From Rhodopirellula sp. SM50 (lineage in GTDB: Bacteria; Planctomycetota; Planctomycetia; Pirellulales; Pirellulaceae): a stretch of 43,696 bases of DNA. The translations under genes and the position numbers were made by a program. The number at the start of each line of letters is the position of its first letter. Position 1 is the stretch's first letter. Below are positions 27,001 through 27,937 of this stretch, piece by piece. The stretch is from the NCBI RefSeq assembly GCF_002289565.1, contig NZ_NTFY01000146.1:1-43696 (forward strand), written 5' to 3'. The notes beneath the pieces are model-generated. The model ran no database searches and was not told the DNA's origin. It saw only the letters and a list, made by a program, of their open reading frames with translations.

Positions 27001-27122
27001 TCCTGAAGCATGCAGGCGAACTGGGGTTCGATTCAAGATTCGATTTCGACGGCGACGGAGACGTCGACGGACAAGATTACGGCCAATTCGGCAAACGATT
27101 CCTTAAAAGACTCGTCCACTAG
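3..27122 (+). CDS. Giant multidomain surface protein, 5' partial (more than 9,037 residues)
   Basis: The frame is open at the window edge, so the true start and signal peptide lie upstream; the TTG at 9 is only the first in-window start-like codon. The stop is TAG at 27120-27122. Domain order, numbering residues from base 9: PPC-like (1-145), 16 CARDB repeats (151-2312), PPC-like and IPT-like (2313-2515), an unassigned part with a helical insert (2516-2775), a DUF7619-like domain (~2830-3020), an Ig/OmpL47-like domain, an NHL-like propeller (~3190-3440), an SbsA-like Ig domain, nine putative-Ig domains (3668-4534), an RHS/YD segment (~4729-4998), a dockerin-like module, cadherin and Big_2-like domains, a ZU5-like domain, a hydrophobic stretch, a YncE-like propeller (~5836-6325), two metzincin-like domains, HYDIN-like domains, a TSP3 loop, a second dockerin, a lectin-like domain, Ig-like repeats and a terminal dockerin-like module. 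Such mosaics are typical of planctomycete cell-surface or secreted proteins. Adhesion, Ca2+ binding and proteolysis are inferred. Assignments come from motif reading, not profile searches. Confidence 0.95.
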   Translation, partial: NALEIDDFVLPIAGTYTIRAYESENDATGSFTIGVSDQPVDAGTEPIASDNEIVDREIDPIGDVDQFSFTAFLGEVFNVSVDALTPGLDLDLTIVDSLGADRAVVTSGVDALLNEFVAPADDTYVIRVEPAGQPQTLGNTGNYTIRLEQVIFSPNLTVSDVQPPADSGIESGDTLSLSYTVTNIGNQSTPDSNWIDHVAISANSVAGDADDIPLTDVAHSGVLAAGAEYVNQISVTLPEGISGDYHVIVSTDTSNLVTEVFGEDDNTLVSLSTFHVDLAAYPDMQVDNLAVDWGTSDVPPLSATVTWDTVNRGNLAASDGWQERLSVTNLTTTTITHFVYDVVGDLGVDQTRSRSASVTLPTQGRYQFQVTTDTSDKFFEFNAQGHAAAEQNNSSTTEVVIPGVDLIVESISAPAELIVGNPASGEVTWTVKNQGPVAGTVDRWNDHVMFSFNDVAGDSDDVLLGSFEHVGQLDPNGTYIRSQTLTFPEHLRGEFFVYVMTDADGNVVEPDGEANNSSSLAPVELTIPHSDLIVEAASGPITAESGNSIDVLWRVRNQGPSVTNQSSWVDVITLSADDVLDAGDRELARLTHSGELESGDSYTRQSNVLLPEGIEGDYHLFVITDESERVFEDLFETNNTTRSLVPVAITRRPDPDLQVSALVTPAAAMSAETISVDWTVANAGPGLARGPWVDSLYLSTDGNLDAATLLAARSRDESLPSLEQYTASTSVTLPELGDGTYFLTLVTDVGDGVFEGDFEGNNIRVSETLLTITHPDLVSAIVSAPATAISGSVVTLDWSVTNSGTATASAPWQDRIFLSGDALWSGDDVLLAERSHNDSLGTSSTYTKQASFTLPIGVAGFRYLLLMTDADQELNEAADEGNNLAVFVTEITLAPYADLAVSNVVVPQSTIGDPATITAQWTVTNLGSGPGETSAWVDRMVASENEILGDWDDVLVGEFSHVGDLNVGESYTTSRTITLPPAMEGRFHVYLTTDAADLVYENGLEANNTSASSNTLDVASFPYADLTVSSLDAPSTAASGQPLSFSWSVENLGPAITDAATWRDYLRLATDPAGNETIFFGRTDVIADYWHLGRLAPGQAYDRTDSIVLPDGLEGTIYLVLTTGDHTGSNSVPFEFLSTDNNRRVSGPIEVSLTPPPDLVVTDITAPAEAFDGIRVDVGWTVQNIGLGDARGDWIDKVYLRKIGDPDAGPIELGTFTFAGDVQSGTSYTRRELLTLPEHIQGAFQIELSTNVGPLGGFHSALLYEHGQTDNNTLLDDQAIVVSLTPRPDLQVQSITAPDSVPAGGTGAFEFIVINQGTVPASGRWQDSVYLSVDNVHSSDDLLLGTYDNGSALLTGETYRTETGSVSIPKRFAGEVFVIVQSDARNALDEFPQDGNNVLVHPVEVIPLPPADLVTSDVVVPRQAFDGTEIEVRYTVSNLGGGETNASNWNDTIWLTRDKNRPYPCAGDMPIGNFVHNGALDIGESYEQQVTVRIPTPPEMAAYWADTCDQSVAIDELIPGEWYITAWSDSYDVVVEDTFDININPDDPNELDNNNYKAAPISLLLTTPPDLVVTSVSPTPQAIGGEEFTVRWTVENQGNAEARDTGPYDRWFDIVYLSDHPNPDAPGARKWELGKIAHKGGLGIGESYTTEQIFVLSPEASGEYVIVVTDDGTIWEGPFEDNNTLAVPVDVTTAPADLQVTSITTLPSNLSGETTEVEWTVTNHGAPVWSGTPYWTDYVYISPDAEFIRNRAAVLGKFIHSNAEPLGTNESYTRREEVLLPRGTDGTFYVHVITDPLAESGFPASPPFHNTNRSFYDGSFLAQGHVYEGWVSTGFRTGYGVLEQNNLATSPIDVTYNEPDLVIHDVTVSAGVPRSGETVTVSWSVTNEGDRSTYPDSEKPQFVEKRWSDRVYLSADLSLDPSDFFLGGITRGTAYVPPPPLDVNETYQHTLDVTLPDAIEGDFHLLVVTDANLGARGGALGFDRGGGAVDRTVRYAAEFLQANHYTAFWPLARVQEFADEANNTGIVPLPVTLTPPPDLQVTQIGAPTHIVAGQAFDVSYTVANLGTGDAIELHGWDDMIYLSRDPYLDLRADTFLQATKHRDYPAPTVLNAGEQYEVTRTIDAKQTRGLEGPFYVFVITDPVRYQGQPRGDVFELDNENNNSNYLIPPVIIELPPPADLQVDVDSIVIPSNGQTGQDVTVSWTVTNHDNAVVEGTWSDAVYLSADAVWDISDQLLGRASYTTERLDESQSPPQPYHDPLENGESYSLTVGAEIPPVAPGQYRVIVRPDIFNEIYEGINESNNRTTSAEVIDVAVDSLHLDIPLETTLSTGQERLYQVTVDQGQTLRVSVSSAGNDQAANEIYLRYNEVPNGIFYDASHDGSLAADQSAVIPTTDPGVYYVLIRGQSEPSPDTPVTLLAEVLPFAITDVLPDAGGDGRWVTTTILGAQFHDDAIVKLVRPEFGEYEPDSYQVINSTKIIATFDLRDAPHGLYDVKVINPDGAEAIVPYRYLIERQIEPDVTIGMGGPRVLAPGNTGIYSVTVRDLGNVDTPYTFFEFGIPELGENATLGFPFVAFASSVRGAPESDDLSDVPWASLDSGVNTTGENLAPGYVFDLPNQTNARWTFTAETYPGLAAKLAENPDYLGLLTDNCAEIAFQFHIAAAATAMDRDEFIAHQSQQAQQIRAALLNDPDAPAALVALAADVDAWTNLYLAALEEVGLLRPADDAPPIRENPLVVSQMAAIASGLLAGPAGEEIRGSGSLTSFFDQIRAWYGHDPELIGSYEIPDSADFDLGLTLPTHFEAFNVYVPYAECRPDIPEYISVPPVNFNTYFDPAAAGTARLATITGPTVFGDEQFLPASERLPYTVYFENAATSSRSASEVRIVTELDPNLAPQSFRLGDIKLGPITIHVPDGRGSFQGDFDFTQQLGFIVRASAGLDIGSGVATWLLEAIDPDTGELLQGGQIGLLAPNDAHGAGAGFVSYSVVPKVDLQTGTPISATARVLFDHAPPEDTNTITQPIDGQAPVTSLTSEPLAAGSSDYLVEWTASDDASGVKHVTVYVAEDGGDFTIWMRQTNETSAVFRGEVNREYEFLALATDNAGNREQPAFGVAAPDDGSRVNLGIAPDVGQTQAPQLLPLPDPSPTPSTNRLFVAAQQEIPSEAPPFRISEFETVLRPFTAESFATGIHQSHAEIGPMAITVLDDDTVMISGGSGRNQLYRVTPEGGYVGNPLAYLDHPVFDLQRDPDGGLWATTGGGPLLQLDPDTGLVLGEYGDRITQSLAIHPESGLIYVSTGDGIAIFDPQTTEFSAYSDLRVGNLRFATDGSLWAALWPQRGNIVRFNEDNEPQLMLQFETPVDSLAFGSLGTHLENLLFVSHNAGINPPLSQPGGGVGGGGGSDLTMVDLATLERIAVAEGGTRGDILQATPDGRLLVSQSNQVDVLSPILAPAVAFTNPASDSVVALPLGSVSVTFDHDMHIGDPTETGSVINPDNYRLRGATAGDVPIRSVIYDAERRTAILTFESLPAEPYELTVYHTVESGQGLAMEDDHIASFLAISDFTPFVDIEFTDSRMHRVNQTIAYDVTLTNIGDYDLQIPLYLLLLPKDKYSGQPLEHLGQMDDAWVVDLSNAVAIDNRLAPQASTVGQTVAVASPDRLRVDVDYSVWALPTTNLAPVFTAEPVIDAIAGQAYDYTAVAQDPDGVVVEYLLVSGPAGMSVDPASGQFDWLPDADDPASVPVTLRAYDSRGGYGTLDFTILVAGGNQPPQVGELPDEILAQEGEPIQISLSALDPERGALVTWVDNLPPGATYDEALRILSWTPGFDAAGTYSDVRFVVTDGLTQVNRSTTLLVQPTNQPPELLPLADRSVLQGEAIVFYLSASDPDGDAITYGSRLLPGGAFLDPNTGRFEWTPAYFQAGLYEIPMTVSDGNSETTQTVNIDVLNVNAAPVFSTLGNWVVQEGQVLYFRAFAYDPDNPGFEPQFRLADGSLTPLEGSEASVTYVASGLPADADFDVETAFFQWQPAYDAAGDYTLTITATDDGDGTSTPLFTSQDVPITVLNGNRPPEIAPIENVTLERDEVVDVPVSVTDPDGNPVTLSLRNALQGYPLPDFISFTDGGDGTGTVRIEPGDGHRGDHVVTLTATDNGDDGPEQDILSSEYSFVITVDYFNERPILEHIGNKVALVGQPLSFTVRASDLDQTPLMFTAEGLPAGATLTEGTTYGTAIFQWTPTVADIGTIPVTVRVLDSGNGNVNEVLRDYDSFNLIVRTANAAPVLLPIGNLTTAETETFAYAMQAFDTDGDELTYRAENLPAGASADPMTGVLTWTPNIFQAGTYPNVTLSVSDGPVTISEVITLTVVNSNQAPILLALPPQFGFEDAALQFTLAGTDIDADALTYFATTALPTGSLFDPRSGRFSWTPGYLQAGTYTVDFGVRDGDGLSDTIDVRIDIANNNRAPELYADSHTAIVGQSLEFAVGASDPDPQTTLTFGVSGLPEGASFDVQTGLFAWTPGPGQTGDYPLLFTVSDGQATVSRAALLRSLISAEPPRVTIELTPSFPAIPGQQVLIHAIADSVAEITDIQLTVDGQPLVLDAQGRAKIVVDAPGKLIVEATATDQDSLVGTASKIVQVRDPADTEAPRLSFDVTLGDKAYTTATDLIGTVDDTNLDGWQLELAPVGSDDFVTLASEETTVSDASFVTFDPETVSNGFYRLRLTASDLSRRTSEVETVIEVNTVTKPTQLLRSETDLTVVMGGAPIEIGRQYDSLLHRQPGDFGYGWRLANRDTNIQAGVATTGRESLGVYEPFQVDTRVYVTLPDGNRVGFTFSPEQQSLSTVTWYTPAFQSDPGVDWTLDSVATKLTLARNRFYDLLTAAPYNPASAQFAGHDYRLTGPDGTVYLLDTAMGVQQQNLPNGETLYHSDSGIHSSTGESIDFIRDDAGRLSRITAPDGRQVTYRYDEAGDLLMIRNLDAGQSTLYGYTPEHLLNLIVSPTTGDSQFIEYTPAPTSAPVKADLGTPYRFTANPHTDTLQPGATDRYTFTLRTSELRSTATGKVLVGITVQSDSGSALEPSLPIIPGLTPLTSNLQTDRSFALYEIDRFGMQMLQLTGANSSTTGSYTIELSIIGDVNTDGIIDALDQQLFATALGSTTGDATYLTTADINTDGIIDQTDARLIGINFGFATNLPPTVATTDVLTHEDLEVEIAIAGLGVDPEGDSVNYRIQNVEHGSGQSSIDGESIRFVPDAGYSGPASITLIADDGFTMSTAADVAIHVSDAPLVHLNFVKRNPKLDLGDTFQLDVIGDFADQRDVLLPNSYVQFSSVDPDVAVVSDHAQINAVGNGSTVVLVSSHGIRAATATSVGQPATQTETFLHALGIDVFPEAVALEADSGTRQLIVTLDAQLPLTEAATGTRYYASNDDVIHVSEDGLVTAANPGSAVVTVVNGSAESTMEVQVKEPVQGPATIGIDGGVVAGPGGIKVQVAPGALEKETPISVTPVAESDLPIPVPDWLNYAAAIDLDLGEETLSQPVQLAIPAPSGLTRGTEIFIYRPEEFVDDQGSTHSLWLQEEIGVVGADGLIRTTSPPHKGVLKSNTYLLAFATDLIVLTTPLRWASFLAGGSVGGILSGVIGWGALGVGVTLHLVGRHAGVINLPTGYRDYELFKLAPAEDAKIIANGTVPVLPGNDTYELSVSPLQLITPLDQYRPAISTVELVFEGAKPFLNIKGGRFMDRAGQVVTVSFREGSHATQVGYASLQNSVVKVKVPNTVTLGNAAITVTKDVKAPDGNVVPLESNSAFLDVTPRFSFVALPTKGKVAAIEAKRMAPSEREAFADINVTAAAPSALESTHDNARVYVTSRADGIISVIDALALHQVDAINLRKQFPNATPFEIAIDPFDQFAYVSDYMQPLVYVIDINPRSQAYHEYGAINVPVQYDTKVVGAGTGIGLRGLAISNEGDALFVAAPNRKGYYSDDPTNPKLDATNPPGQIHVFDARPGSDAPWQPLQEPIDVGDFPWGVSSTPDPAAMLVTNFLSDSKGVQVIEWIGSKWDVTREIELSLGKIPDPTRRPEEWGDLPDSFDVDNAREIVVTPDGRYAFVTGYTLPSVAGSVTVSGLTPSGGGAYSRRHGYRFNSGHYAGSNIGIIAEPLGLKPKLVAATRPIPHGFPSNLGITADGKYLHATYTGVRVATSDPKKSEHGALFVYDVQEIDQEIVLASQETVSLPPSLLPPASFFAKVPILWRHPVNDIDMDANGGWQAWKPETTDMFGNVIPEILQSANLPIDVNAAFRVVPGSSDFFVDFEVYTEPPRPTSEANGPISLGGNAKGVAVNQDLPIVNPETTGISDYFFVSDDGFFELYVRNGRSRSGLGVHIITSGPASEFLELAGQPLPKSIKLELPPGGPGKLLRFDMKALAPKLAQYDVDQFFAAQIQIKAYPITAPDTVVLDSTMNVLRFLSVLSPEGQTNHAWFHKTLADGGGGFAREKTIEYHVPSDVQYSFDPFLPNTFQVDREVPGGDGYVTWKFDPDTVASFAGPDSIFTTISILADTNGVPIVFPNALVGIGYAVNPTSLGLNKSQFINTFANIFLQLFEDYSSGEREIKLIDWRLGTPITITLSDSFRQRFDSFLPPANLNPTASYLAQLELKVEKLFDDIMNAVQADIDAINQAAGQIVVTLVEGSGDVTTAWNVGSVAALGDTTFDFLQSPGLFSGIPGVAPAAMELSLVNSLNQVTLGSISVFAANFASKTVAAGALVKNHEVDLVTVAANTIVHEFGHTLGVPEGYVFRNGEPRSLSPGDVMGGGAQHHGLVDRGLEGGNLSAVLAAMGVKGPTDNRPMEDVYRFFESRFKVGALSTIDVGSGPVINVSVRDRVLHSADSLRFPSVVADGLGNQVAEMDAIIENRGPDPLIINAVYFTDPTQHFELLNVDWVGSEIAPGEHVVATIRFDPINSGDERSQIALLSNSPTEPMYEIALAGTAIAETGRLAVSSTPNINFGGQDLASMPATIEGFVEVQNIGSSTLTIYDVRAISDGDHFAVSVVPGGITLTSPRILEAGESFLIDVVFFPESIGLKRGTLQVLSDDPVDPIYSMAIVGTGVSQSEDNLSGSVYVAVSTQVDDQFDVTRNRSDTNGVWKVPTREGSAVAITLFDPASGLIARDFLAESDDWVSSSFIYPLFVPSIANDADGDGLPDDIEFVIGTDPENRDTNGDGLDDFLSVKQGVDPLASFYGSSMTDSSLLPLRAVVSGGEVPNYSEIGGVNDTIAYALATSEPSVGSVLDAAIDQWSELTGTAQTYQLESVTFSTADLPGLLLGKADWNSDGSLHVTLDRDAGGYGWFVDPTPSTPDEFADQISLGAFQAFGGAVPSGHFDLFTVVAHELGHGIGLADRLPTDGVLMSSQLSAGVRRLPTASDLLGPRIKFRGGAYTLATEWLSASLTNPIDTFDVNDNGNVTSLDATLVIDALSSQDSDVLSIASATTSSLRFLDVSGDGQVTPLDALLVINELDRMVNPATEPELVNTLLFNLQQQFDATLPSSPPPLLPESEPSVGVVNGSFAVANPTGAGFGWDTVGSGGVMNGVYQLDEDADYHSGITQTFVVPAGAQSLRFTIVDAELQVEPGLPPDAFEVALLDTNSGVPLVATIEGLSTSDALLNVQGSGKAYTGSHTGVPGLANSGDLLTLQQPVTVQVDLTGVPAGTVATLFFDLLGFGAVGSWVVIDDVSLVGVDLPLVNVYLDPASDSGIPGDNLTNLSSVTLVGSTDPRQTVLLDSDGDGFDDGSTVADSLGAFSFNDVVLVEGDNVFRVQATNQFGSDESDLTIRLDVARPVGDLTAPVPGTLLNVDPGSIEIQWSDSGVAGLDVDSFDVSDVTVAGVAVTSALHLGEGLVRYDYDHALADGQVDVVIVAGQVLDLAGNSNEARSQSFLLDTQRPRVALVLPAPNSTIETDPGYVEIQWTDDGPAGVDAATYDTGDVAITGVSVDQIEPRGNGLMRYWYNEAGESLPEGVISVTSAVGAVADHASNQSVEFAASFTFAPVRNQHPVLTTIGDQSVDEQTLLTFTASATDDGLPNNTLTFSLQGTVPVGADIESDTGVFTWTPTESQGPANFTFDVVVTDGKLSDSETITVTVRSTDGPTLDVHLHPASDSGIIGDDLTNITPVTLVGSTDSLLPVLLDTDGDGFDDGSTVANELGQFSFTSVALVEGANQLRVQATNDHDTTAASLTVQLDTLAPEGTQSDPPYGAYLQTEPGFVEIEWTDAGEILTDTFDAGDIKIAGVDVDRAEPVGNGKVRYWYNDDQETLSEGVIDVTIVAGQVSDRAGNTNEESSGVFTYDPLPPAGNLIHPSEGSLINVDDGYVDMTWFDSGAAGLDPSSIDADDIVITGVTVDQVVPQSAGVYRYFYDRDGQSLADGIINVTQVAGQVADHAGNTNATITQSFTLDTQPPYAELVAPVPASTIATDPGYVDVRWSDSGLAGVDIATIGNDDLKITGVSIDSVESLTGNVIRYWYDRDGETLPAGTNDVVVRDNVVADRAGNQNAVATWSFDVESTPPQATDVTDRVHVQFYGIRYNRVTRSYLFFGEVTNTSDTPLAGPIRLYFNNLTPVGAEVVGAQISEQGIPYFDITESVGDEQLDPGETSASMPFQIRSTGAFDFDPILTAFVSEPNVPELVLSASLLASGQSVDVTLSNGPAVPNDRMGLFLPGADDDSPIDWAYLDGTQTLPDSGVSDASITFTAPPNDGSYEFRLISSGVSVATSQLLMVAEIPAIAPTLIDIVRHAPLAEFTNADELVFHATFDYHFRDLESLAFRATGASTAGVTDVMAVQGTGEAVYQVRVSGGDLASFNGEVGIEIDQPQTVQQAFAIAVVESDPFTGETFMVDNLAPTIESVATDDDQSSVVRSVIVAFDSEVDVDAETFQMRNQDGNEVQILQSSTLVDGKTQSRITFAGSMVDQSGSLADGIYVLTTLDTRVWDKAGNLLDGDRDGESGAAAVDEFFRLFGDSDGDRDVDGQDYGRFGLTFLKHAGELGFDSRFDFDGDGDVDGQDYGQFGKRFLKRLVH
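459..6942 (+). repeat. Sixteen tandem CARDB-type domain repeats inside the giant gene
   Basis: I count 16 units. Each begins with a PDLVV/ADLQV-type strand, then W(T/S)VxNxG, a W-D-x-VYLS segment, a D-D-x-LG loop, LxxGxSYT, LPxxxxGxF and a closing TDxxxxVxExxxxNN motif. This pattern matches CARDB (cell adhesion related domain in bacteria), a beta-sandwich often found in long surface stalks. Units are roughly 115-170 residues and quite diverged in protein sequence, so this is an old array rather than recent DNA duplication. Units 11, 13, 14 and 15 carry loop insertions. A stalk or spacer function is inferred. Confidence 0.85.
7555..9070 (+). other. Unassigned region with helical insert, followed by a DUF7619-like beta domain
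   Basis: Within the giant frame, about 7950-8330 reads as an alanine-, leucine- and glutamine-rich helical stretch (motifs such as HIAAAATAMDRDEF and SQQAQQIRAALL), unusual between all-beta modules. About 8490-9060 then has a PYTVYFENAA...LDPNLAPQSFRLGDI...VVPKVDLQTGTPI pattern that resembles the DUF7619 or DUF11-like extracellular beta domain found in bacterial surface proteins. The beta-domain assignment is tentative, and I cannot assign the helical part. Confidence 0.45.
10146..10189 (+). repeat. G/C-tract hairpin element inside the coding frame
   Basis: CCCCTCTCCCA (10149-10159) pairs with TGGGGGAGGGG (10163-10173) across a GCC loop, with one T/G position. It is followed by two further G runs (10176-10180 and 10182-10186). 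The frame stays open and translates as a Gly-rich linker (PPLSQPGGGVGGGGGS) between propeller blades of the giant protein. The base composition is strikingly unlike its surroundings. It resembles the C-run/G-run palindromic small repeats scattered through many GC-rich bacterial genomes, so an in-frame insertion of such a repeat is likely. Confidence 0.6.
11010..13610 (+). repeat. Nine tandem putative-Ig (He_PIG/cadherin-like) domain repeats
   Basis: Nine units of about 90 residues each open with an N-x-x-P-x-(L/F) motif (NLAPVF, NQPPQV, NQPPEL, NAAPVF, NRPPEI, NERPIL, NAAPVL, NQAPIL, NRAPEL). Most carry a DPDGD-type calcium-like loop and a (G)xFxWTPxxxQAGxY signature. This is the classic pattern of the putative Ig / dystroglycan-cadherin-like family. 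The array forms an extracellular rod between the first propeller and the RHS segment. One further isolated unit of the same type lies near 24058-24335. Confidence 0.85.
14195..15000 (+). other. Short RHS/YD-repeat segment within the giant protein
   Basis: The segment opens with GGAPIEIGRQYDSL and FGYGWRL, the usual entry of RHS/YD shells. It continues with PDGTVYLLD and then YD-type motifs (DDAGRLSRITAPDGRQVTYRYDEAGDLL and STLYGYTPEHLL, here shown as separate landmarks). Only about two to three YD units are present, then the sequence passes to a PPC-like and dockerin-like part. Complete RHS shells need many more repeats, so this is probably a truncated or degenerate RHS core used as a structural module. 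I see no RHS core-junction motif or toxin domain. Confidence 0.7.
15355..15530 (+). other. Internal dockerin type I-like module (first of three)
   Basis: Two Asp-rich loops, GDVNTDGIIDALDQQLF and ADINTDGIIDQTDARL, are spaced about 36 residues apart. This is the duplicated Ca2+-binding loop-helix arrangement of dockerin domains. In planctomycete surface proteins such modules usually sit at or near the C-terminus, so this internal position is informative about how the gene was assembled. Confidence 0.75.
15805..16760 (+). other. Big_2-like pair followed by a ZU5-like domain
   Basis: Two units have the Big_2 look, ending in SDHAQINAVGNGSTVVLV and SEDGLVTAANPGSAVVTVV. They are followed by GGVVAGPGGIKVQVAPGAL, the recognisable entry of ZU5-like beta domains (gly-gly...V.VP.GAL). 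The order matches what is seen in bacterial surface proteins. Base composition starts to fall here compared with upstream. Confidence 0.55.
16776..16925 (+). other. Hydrophobic Gly-rich stretch inside the giant protein
   Basis: The translated segment around ASFLAGGSVGGILSGVIGWG and ALGVGVTLHLVG is strongly hydrophobic and Gly-rich for about 40-50 residues, flanked by LIVLTTPLRW upstream. It could form a membrane hairpin or a buried helix pair. A membrane segment in the middle of an exported rod protein would be unusual. Confidence 0.5.
17515..18980 (+). other. YncE/lactonase-like beta-propeller region
   Basis: Repeated blade-like motifs appear: ARVYVTSRADGIISVIDA, FEIAIDPFDQFAYVSDY, LRGLAISNEGDALFVAAP, FPWGVSSTPDPAAMLVTN, REIVVTPDGRYAFVTGY and SNLGITADGKYLHATYTG. 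This is the repeated 'value-at-position, visible-in-time' pattern of YncE or surface-layer propellers. It lies in the AT-richer section of the gene. Confidence 0.7.
20274..20306 (+). other. First metzincin-like zinc site, HEFGHTLGVPE
   Basis: Residues 6756-6766 of the frame read HExxHxxGxxE. A possible Met-turn (GDVMGG) follows about 25 residues later. His6756, Glu6757 and His6760 match a zincin site, but the usual third ligand (His or Asp) is Glu here. The preceding region (about 19920-20270) is alpha/beta in character, as expected for a reprolysin/matrixin-like fold. It may be a working protease, a protease with an unusual third ligand, or a relic. Confidence 0.65.
20640..21250 (+). other. 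Two HYDIN/choice-of-anchor-D-like beta domains
   Basis: Two consecutive units show the pattern ENRGPDPLIINAV...APGEHVVATIRFDP...ALLSNSPTEPMYEIALAGTA and VQNIGSSTLTIYDVRA...VVFFPES...LQVLSDDPVDPIY...IVGTGV (fragments given as landmarks). This is the ASPM-SPD-2-Hydin/choice-of-anchor-D signature, an Ig-like fold common in bacterial extracellular proteins. Confidence 0.7.
21506..21640 (+). other. TSP3-like calcium-binding loop region
   Basis: The motif DADGDGLPDDIEFVIGTDP is followed by DTNGDGLDDFLSVKQGVDP, two DxDxDGxxD loops in the thrombospondin type 3 arrangement. Ca2+ binding is inferred from the family. It sits near the point where GC content returns to the higher level of the rest of the gene. 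Confidence 0.75.
22086..22118 (+). other. Second metzincin-like zinc site, HELGHGIGLAD
   Basis: Residues 7360-7370 read HExxHxxGxxD with ligands His7360, His7364 and Asp7370 and catalytic Glu7361, followed by a Met-turn candidate (GVLMSSQ). The preceding motifs ADLPGLLLGKADW, LDRDAGGYGWFVDPTP and HFDLFTVVAHELGHGIG match a matrixin-like domain frequently carried in giant planctomycete surface proteins. All expected zinc ligands are present, so this copy is more likely active than the first. Confidence 0.75.
22285..22475 (+). other. Second internal dockerin type I-like module
   Basis: FDVNDNGNVTSLDATLVID and FLDVSGDGQVTPLDALLVIN form two Ca2+-loop/helix repeats about 37 residues apart, the dockerin duplication. 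It follows directly after the second metzincin-like domain. Confidence 0.8.
22605..23125 (+). other. Lectin-like domain resembling the downstream PEP-CTERM protein
   Basis: The region from VNGSFAVANPTGAGFGWDT through QTFVVPAGAQSLRF, PPDAFEVALLD and VVIDDVSLVG has the same landmarks, in the same order, as the separate protein encoded at 27224-27937 (VNGDFSD, QTFVIPVGATSLSF, GPDSFAASLI, AIDNVTVSS). This is a beta-sandwich, choice-of-anchor/carbohydrate-binding-like pattern. Ligand unknown. Confidence 0.6.
23130..25590 (+). repeat. C-terminal Ig-like repeat array (two repeat types interleaved)
   Basis: Type A occurs twice (23130-23410 and 24345-24630) with LDPASDSGIPGDNLTN / LHPASDSGIIGDDLTN and a D(S/T)DGDGFDDGSTVA loop. 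Type B occurs five times (23431, 23735, 24630, 24950 and 25270 onward) with a (V)DPGYVEIQW-like start, DI.I.GV.V centre, RYWYN/RYWYD strand and DxAGNxN end. The order is A-B-B-PIG-A-B-B-B, which suggests duplication of an A-B-B block. This is typical of Big/SbsA-like Ig domains. Confidence 0.75.
26935..27120 (+). other. C-terminal planctomycete dockerin-like anchoring module
   Basis: The last ~62 residues read FRLFGDSDGDRDVDGQDYG then FDFDGDGDVDGQDYGQFGKR and stop. This paired Asp-rich loop with a final basic tail is a recurring C-terminal module of exported planctomycete proteins. It probably binds Ca2+ and helps retention at the cell surface; the receptor is not known to me. Confidence 0.8.
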
Positions 27123-27223
27123 CGTTGGCGATTACAGACAACTTTCAAACGCGGCTGCCGGCAACTATCATGAAGCTGCAACGATCGACGACATTCCGAG
27201 CTGAATTACTAAAGGAAGCACAG

Positions 27224-27937
27224 ATGATGGCATTCCGGCTGTCCGTCCTCGCCCTGTTCGCGCTATCCGGCGTACAGGCCAGCGCCGGCGTAATCGTCAA
27301 CGGTGATTTCTCAGATTCGACACCGTTGGCGGGTTTCACCGCAACGGGAACCATCGCCGGAGAGCCTGCGGGCGGATTCGCACAGTTGGAAACGGACGGA
27401 TCGCCTCTGCGTACGTTAGAGCAAACGTTTGTGATCCCCGTCGGTGCGACAAGCCTATCGTTCGACTACCAGTTTTCGACCGAAGCGATCCTGGGATCGC
27501 CTCCCTCCGGTCCAGATTCATTTGCTGCCTCGCTGATCACCACGATTGACGGCGAGTTTCTTGACCTCTTTGTTGTCGACTTACTTGGGGCCATACCTGA
27601 TCCATCTGATGGCATCGAGAGCATCACGGGGGCTTTACCCATCAGCGTTTCGCTGGATCCTGGTGTTACGATCCCAGGGTTCAGCGGATTTGCGAGCGGA
27701 ACAACCTCTGGCGGAAGAGTGACGCTTTCTTTTCCGACGACAGTGCTCGGTGAAGAATCAACTCTCTACTTCGATCTTCTTGACAACGATGGTCTCGCGT
27801 TTTCTTCCATCGCAGCGATCGACAATGTTACCGTCTCCTCGGCCAGCGGCGTGATTCCCGAACCGACCAGCTTCGCAGTTTGGGGATTGCTGATGATGAC
27901 GAACTCGATGCGACGGCGACGCAAAACAGCGGCGTAG
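27224..27937 (+). CDS. PEP-CTERM sorting domain protein, lectin-like
   Basis: The protein is 237 residues. I chose the ATG at 27224 because AAGGAAG (27212-27218) sits 5 bases upstream and the product then begins with a clear signal peptide (MMAFRLSVLALFALSGVQASA, cleavage before GVIVNGDF). An in-frame TTG at 27125 would add 33 residues before the signal and is unlikely. The C-terminus has IPEPTSFAVWGLLMM followed by SMRRRRK: a PEP motif, a hydrophobic stretch and a basic tail, i.e. a PEP-CTERM signal processed by an exosortase system in other bacteria. The mature part is an all-beta domain of the same type as residues ~7533-7706 of the upstream giant protein. The gene follows that protein by 101 bases on the same strand, so cotranscription is plausible. 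No exosortase is in the window. Ligand and role are unknown; surface or matrix localisation is inferred. Confidence 0.88.
   Translation: MMAFRLSVLALFALSGVQASAGVIVNGDFSDSTPLAGFTATGTIAGEPAGGFAQLETDGSPLRTLEQTFVIPVGATSLSFDYQFSTEAILGSPPSGPDSFAASLITTIDGEFLDLFVVDLLGAIPDPSDGIESITGALPISVSLDPGVTIPGFSGFASGTTSGGRVTLSFPTTVLGEESTLYFDLLDNDGLAFSSIAAIDNVTVSSASGVIPEPTSFAVWGLLMMTNSMRRRRKTAA

Noticed and set aside
27125..27223. TTG at 27125 as start of the PEP-CTERM protein
   Set aside because: It would bury the signal peptide 33 residues inside the protein, while ATG 27224 has a good ribosome binding site and an immediate signal peptide.
27122..27223. Rho-independent terminator after the giant gene
   Set aside because: No GC-rich stem followed by a T run is visible in the 101-base gap.
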